This document shows, in pieces, positions 12,935 through 15,343 of a stretch of 15,343 nt of DNA. Both the position numbers and the translations under genes were made by a program. The first letter of the stretch is position 1. Each line of letters opens with the position of its first letter. A model generated the notes under the pieces. That model made no database searches and had not been told where the DNA came from. It was given only the letters and a program-made list of their open reading frames with translations. The stretch comes from Gammaproteobacteria bacterium (GTDB lineage: Bacteria > Pseudomonadota > Gammaproteobacteria > Chromatiales > Chromatiaceae), in NCBI GenBank assembly GCA_006227775.1, contig SBFV01000400.1, forward strand, positions 1 through 15,343, read 5' to 3'.

Positions 12935-15216
12935 CGCCCCACCTCCCGGCGCCATCCCAGGCCGAACGGCCGGGCCACCTCCTCGATCCGCGTCTGGATA
13001 CGCGCCCGCTTGCGCAGCCGCGAGGCCGTCAGCAGCATGCGCGCCGCCCAGAAATAGACATTGTGTTCGCTCACCAGGGAGCGCATCAGGCGCATCCGCT
13101 CCCGGCGCTGCTCCGGCGGCAGGCGCAGACCGCGATGGATGGCCTCCGCCATGGCCCGGCTGTCATAGGGGTTGACGATGAGGGCCTCCAGCAGCTCGCG
13201 GGAGACGCCAGCGAAGGCGCTGAGCACCAGGACGCCATCCTCGTCGTCCCGCGCGGCGACGAATTCCTTGGCCACCAGGTTCATGCCGTCGTGCAGGCTG
13301 GAGACCAGGCAGAGATCGGCGGCGCGAAAGAGGGTGAAGACTTCCGCCGGCTCATGATGACGCGGCACCAGCAGGATGGGTCGCCAGTCATCCCGCGCGA
13401 AACGCCGGTTGATGGCTTCGGCCATGGCCTTGGCCTCCTCCTGGGTATGGCGATAGCTGGCCAGACTACTCCGGCTGGGCGCGGCGATCTGCAACAGGGT
13501 CAGGCGACCCAGCCATTCCGGGTGACGTTCGAGCAGCGTCTCGATGGCCCGAAAGCGGTCGGCGATACCTTTGGTGTAATCGAAGCGCTCCACCCCCACC
13601 GCCAGGAGGGCGTCCGGGGCCAGGCCATGAGCCGCCCGCACCTGGGCGCGGCACTCGGCCACGCTCGGCTGGCCAGCGAGCGCCGTGGGGGGCCAGGCGA
13701 TGGAGATGGGATAGGGTTTGACCAGGGTGACCTGCCCACCGGTGGTGGCGGTGCTGTGTTCCCGGTCGATCCGGCACTCCAGGAAGCGGTCCACCGAGTC
13801 GAGGAAATTCAGACAGTGAAACTGGGTATGAAAGCCCAGAATGGTGCTCCCCAGCAGACCGCGGAGGATCTCCTCCCGCCAGGGACAGATGCCAAAGACC
13901 TCCGGGTTGGGCCAGGGGATGTGCCAGAAGGTGATGATGGTCGCCGCCGGCAGGCGCTCCCGCACCAGGCGCGGCAGCAGGGCGAAGTGGTAGTCCTGGA
14001 CCAGTATCACGGGATCGGGGGACTGGGCCTCGGCCACCACCGCCTCGGCGAACTTGCGATTGACCGCCACGTACTGGTACCAGTCCTCGGCGCGAAAGGT
14101 GGGGCGGACGAAGACGATGTGGCACAGGGGCCAAAGCCCCTCGTTGGCCAGACCATAGTAATAACCCTCCTGCTCCACCTCGGAGAGCCAGACGCGGCGC
14201 AGCTCATAGCTGGGCGCCTCCGGCGGCACCCGGACATGATCCCGGCGATCGACCATGTCCGCGTCCGCGTCGCCACTGCCGTGGGCGATCCAGGTCCCCC
14301 CGCAGGCGCGCAGGACGGGCTCCAGGGCGGTCACCAGTCCGCTGGCCGGGTGCTGCACATGAATCCGGCCATCTTCCCCCCGGACGTGGATATAGGGCTC
14401 GCGGTTGGAGACGACGATCACCTGGGCCTCCGGCAACTCCGACCGCAGCAGGTGACGCAGGCTCTCCGGCGTCCAGTCCACCCGGATGGCGTCCGCCAGA
14501 CCCCGGGGCAACTCCAGCTCCCGCAGGGCGTCGCGGGCCTCCCGGACCAGGGCGGCGATTTCCGGGTCGGAGGCAGGGTCCGGTATCGCCCCCGATCCCG
14601 CGGAGGCCAGGCTCTGGCGCACCTGCCGCACCCAACCCTTGAGGGTCAGCCGGGCGACGACGGCCGTGAGGGCCGCCACCAGCACCCCGAGCAGCCCCAG
14701 GAAGATCATCAGGTAACGTTCCAGATCGGCGCTACGCCGCTCGATGAAGCTCAGGTCATGGAGGATGAGCAAGCGCCCCAGGTCCCTGCCCTCCTCCGCT
14801 AGCGAAAAGCTGGCGATCAACAGGTTATCGTCCCCCAGATACTCGATGTCGTAGCGGGGTGCCGGGGGGGCGGCGGAAGGCGCGAGTGGGGGGGGCACCG
14901 GGGGGCAGCCGAGGGCCAGGGGCCAGTTCGGGGTATGGTTCAACAGCCGGCCGTCCGGGGCGCAAAGGCCCACCGCCAGGAGACGCTCGTCCCGGGTGAT
15001 CCGCTCGAACAGGGTATCCAGGCGCAGCCCAAGGGGGTCCTCCTTGGCCAGCCGGATCACGGCATCCTGCACGGAATAGAACACGAGTTGGGAACGCAAC
15101 TCCACGTCCTTGCGCAGCCAACGGCCAATGAGGTCACCCAGCAAGGGGCTCGTCGCCCAGGCCAGGAGCGCCAGCACCAGGCCAAGGGGGAGCAGAAATC
15201 GCCATGCCAATCGCAT
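12931..15216 (-). CDS. otsA: Membrane-anchored trehalose-6-phosphate synthase with sensor-like N-terminus
   Basis: 761-residue protein whose C-terminal part (about 264-740) is a GT20 glucosyltransferase, transferring glucose from UDP-glucose (or another NDP-glucose) to glucose-6-phosphate. Visible counterparts of E. coli OtsA residues are R272 in VVSNR, Y353/Y354 and W362, D408 in VQDYH, H432 in WHIPWPNPE, R544 and K549 in VERFDYTKG, and D643 in LHDGMNLVAKEFVA. The first ~260 residues are absent from E. coli OtsA (474 aa). They comprise a membrane helix at about 5-23, an extracytoplasmic domain at about 24-167 with two cysteines (C85, C104) and a Pro/Ala-rich run, a second helix at about 168-190, and a HAMP-like segment at about 191-235. 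GGAGA lies eight bases before the start. It is first gene of otsA-otsB-GH15. Glucosylglycerol-phosphate synthase is an alternative, but otsB linkage favours trehalose. Confidence 0.9.
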   Translation of the reverse strand: MRLAWRFLLPLGLVLALLAWATSPLLGDLIGRWLRKDVELRSQLVFYSVQDAVIRLAKEDPLGLRLDTLFERITRDERLLAVGLCAPDGRLLNHTPNWPLALGCPPVPPPLAPSAAPPAPRYDIEYLGDDNLLIASFSLAEEGRDLGRLLILHDLSFIERRSADLERYLMIFLGLLGVLVAALTAVVARLTLKGWVRQVRQSLASAGSGAIPDPASDPEIAALVREARDALRELELPRGLADAIRVDWTPESLRHLLRSELPEAQVIVVSNREPYIHVRGEDGRIHVQHPASGLVTALEPVLRACGGTWIAHGSGDADADMVDRRDHVRVPPEAPSYELRRVWLSEVEQEGYYYGLANEGLWPLCHIVFVRPTFRAEDWYQYVAVNRKFAEAVVAEAQSPDPVILVQDYHFALLPRLVRERLPAATIITFWHIPWPNPEVFGICPWREEILRGLLGSTILGFHTQFHCLNFLDSVDRFLECRIDREHSTATTGGQVTLVKPYPISIAWPPTALAGQPSVAECRAQVRAAHGLAPDALLAVGVERFDYTKGIADRFRAIETLLERHPEWLGRLTLLQIAAPSRSSLASYRHTQEEAKAMAEAINRRFARDDWRPILLVPRHHEPAEVFTLFRAADLCLVSSLHDGMNLVAKEFVAARDDEDGVLVLSAFAGVSRELLEALIVNPYDSRAMAEAIHRGLRLPPEQRRERMRLMRSLVSEHNVYFWAARMLLTASRLRKRARIQTRIEEVARPFGLGWRREVGR
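12941..12947 (-). promoter_or_regulatory. Shine-Dalgarno site of otsB inside otsA
   Basis: GGGAGGT on the minus strand lies six bases before the ATG at 12934, within the last codons of otsA. It decides the otsB start in favour of the ATGA overlap. Confidence 0.8.
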
Positions 15217-15237
15217 CAGTCGGTTCTCCGTGGTACA

Positions 15238-15264
15238 CCTGAAACATTTCGGTTTTCGTTCAGG
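15238..15264. promoter_or_regulatory. Inverted repeat upstream of otsA
   Basis: CCTGAA (15238-15243) and TTCAGG (15259-15264) form a 6-bp inverted repeat with a 15-base gap, 22 bases upstream of the otsA start codon and just beyond its Shine-Dalgarno site. The gap contains an A/T-rich stretch. It could be an operator for the trehalose operon or a leader hairpin. No good promoter hexamers were found in the 127 bases available. Confidence 0.3.
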
Positions 15265-15343
15265 CCAGCGCGGGAGGATCGGGTGACGTCTGGCGGGGGT
15301 GTCGACCGCCTGGATGTGGTCGTCAAGCCTACAAGGACGTATT

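Noticed and set aside
13063..14802. 579-codon plus-strand open frame opposite otsA, and a similar 478-codon frame opposite the GH15 gene
   Set aside because: Both are antisense frames in GC-rich DNA; the minus-strand proteins carry full family motifs.

Overview
The window is GC-rich, densely coding bacterial DNA. It holds eight protein genes plus the regulatory spacers between them. An Fe-S FNR regulator, an NhaD antiporter, a SulP-STAS transporter and a trehalose-6-phosphate operon together suggest a gammaproteobacterium, perhaps a Chromatiales-type sulfur oxidiser or another salt-tolerant facultative anaerobe. This placement is inferred from protein similarity recalled from memory, not from a database search. 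No insertion sequence, CRISPR array, tRNA or rRNA was seen.

Left part (1-2538): pyrG (CTP synthase, minus strand, C-terminal end cut off by the window edge) is divergent from fnr (plus strand). The 176-base spacer between them holds a perfect FNR box (TTGAT-N4-ATCAA), placed as expected for autorepression of fnr. It also holds a GGCTAT/ATAGCC dyad on the pyrG side.

Middle part (2695-10157): four ion-transport genes. Two are CNNM/CorC-type transporters with CBS domains: one on the minus strand at 2695-4104, and one on the plus strand at 8835-10157 that resembles PaeA/YtfL. Between them lie nhaD (minus) and a SulP-family anion transporter (plus). The SulP protein carries an extra C-terminal region after its STAS domain, with a CxC-x8-CxH signature like a SWIM zinc finger and a coiled-coil-like tail. 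Two long non-coding spacers (4105-4554 and 5959-6531) contain several inverted repeats. The second also has a tandem 11-bp repeat.

Right part (10242-15216): a minus-strand operon, otsA > otsB > GH15 glucosidase, in which both junctions are 4-base ATGA overlaps with good Shine-Dalgarno sites. The OtsA protein is unusual. About 260 residues precede the GT20 catalytic domain: a membrane helix, an extracytoplasmic domain, a second membrane helix and a HAMP-like linker. This suggests trehalose-6-phosphate synthesis controlled directly from the membrane. OtsB would dephosphorylate the product, and the GH15 enzyme could hydrolyse trehalose or a related alpha-glucoside.

Taken together, sodium/proton exchange, divalent-cation or polyamine export, anion uptake and compatible-solute synthesis give the region an ionic and osmotic homeostasis theme, next to an oxygen-responsive regulator. 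The strongest leads are the sensor-fused OtsA, the SWIM-tailed SulP and the structured non-coding leaders.
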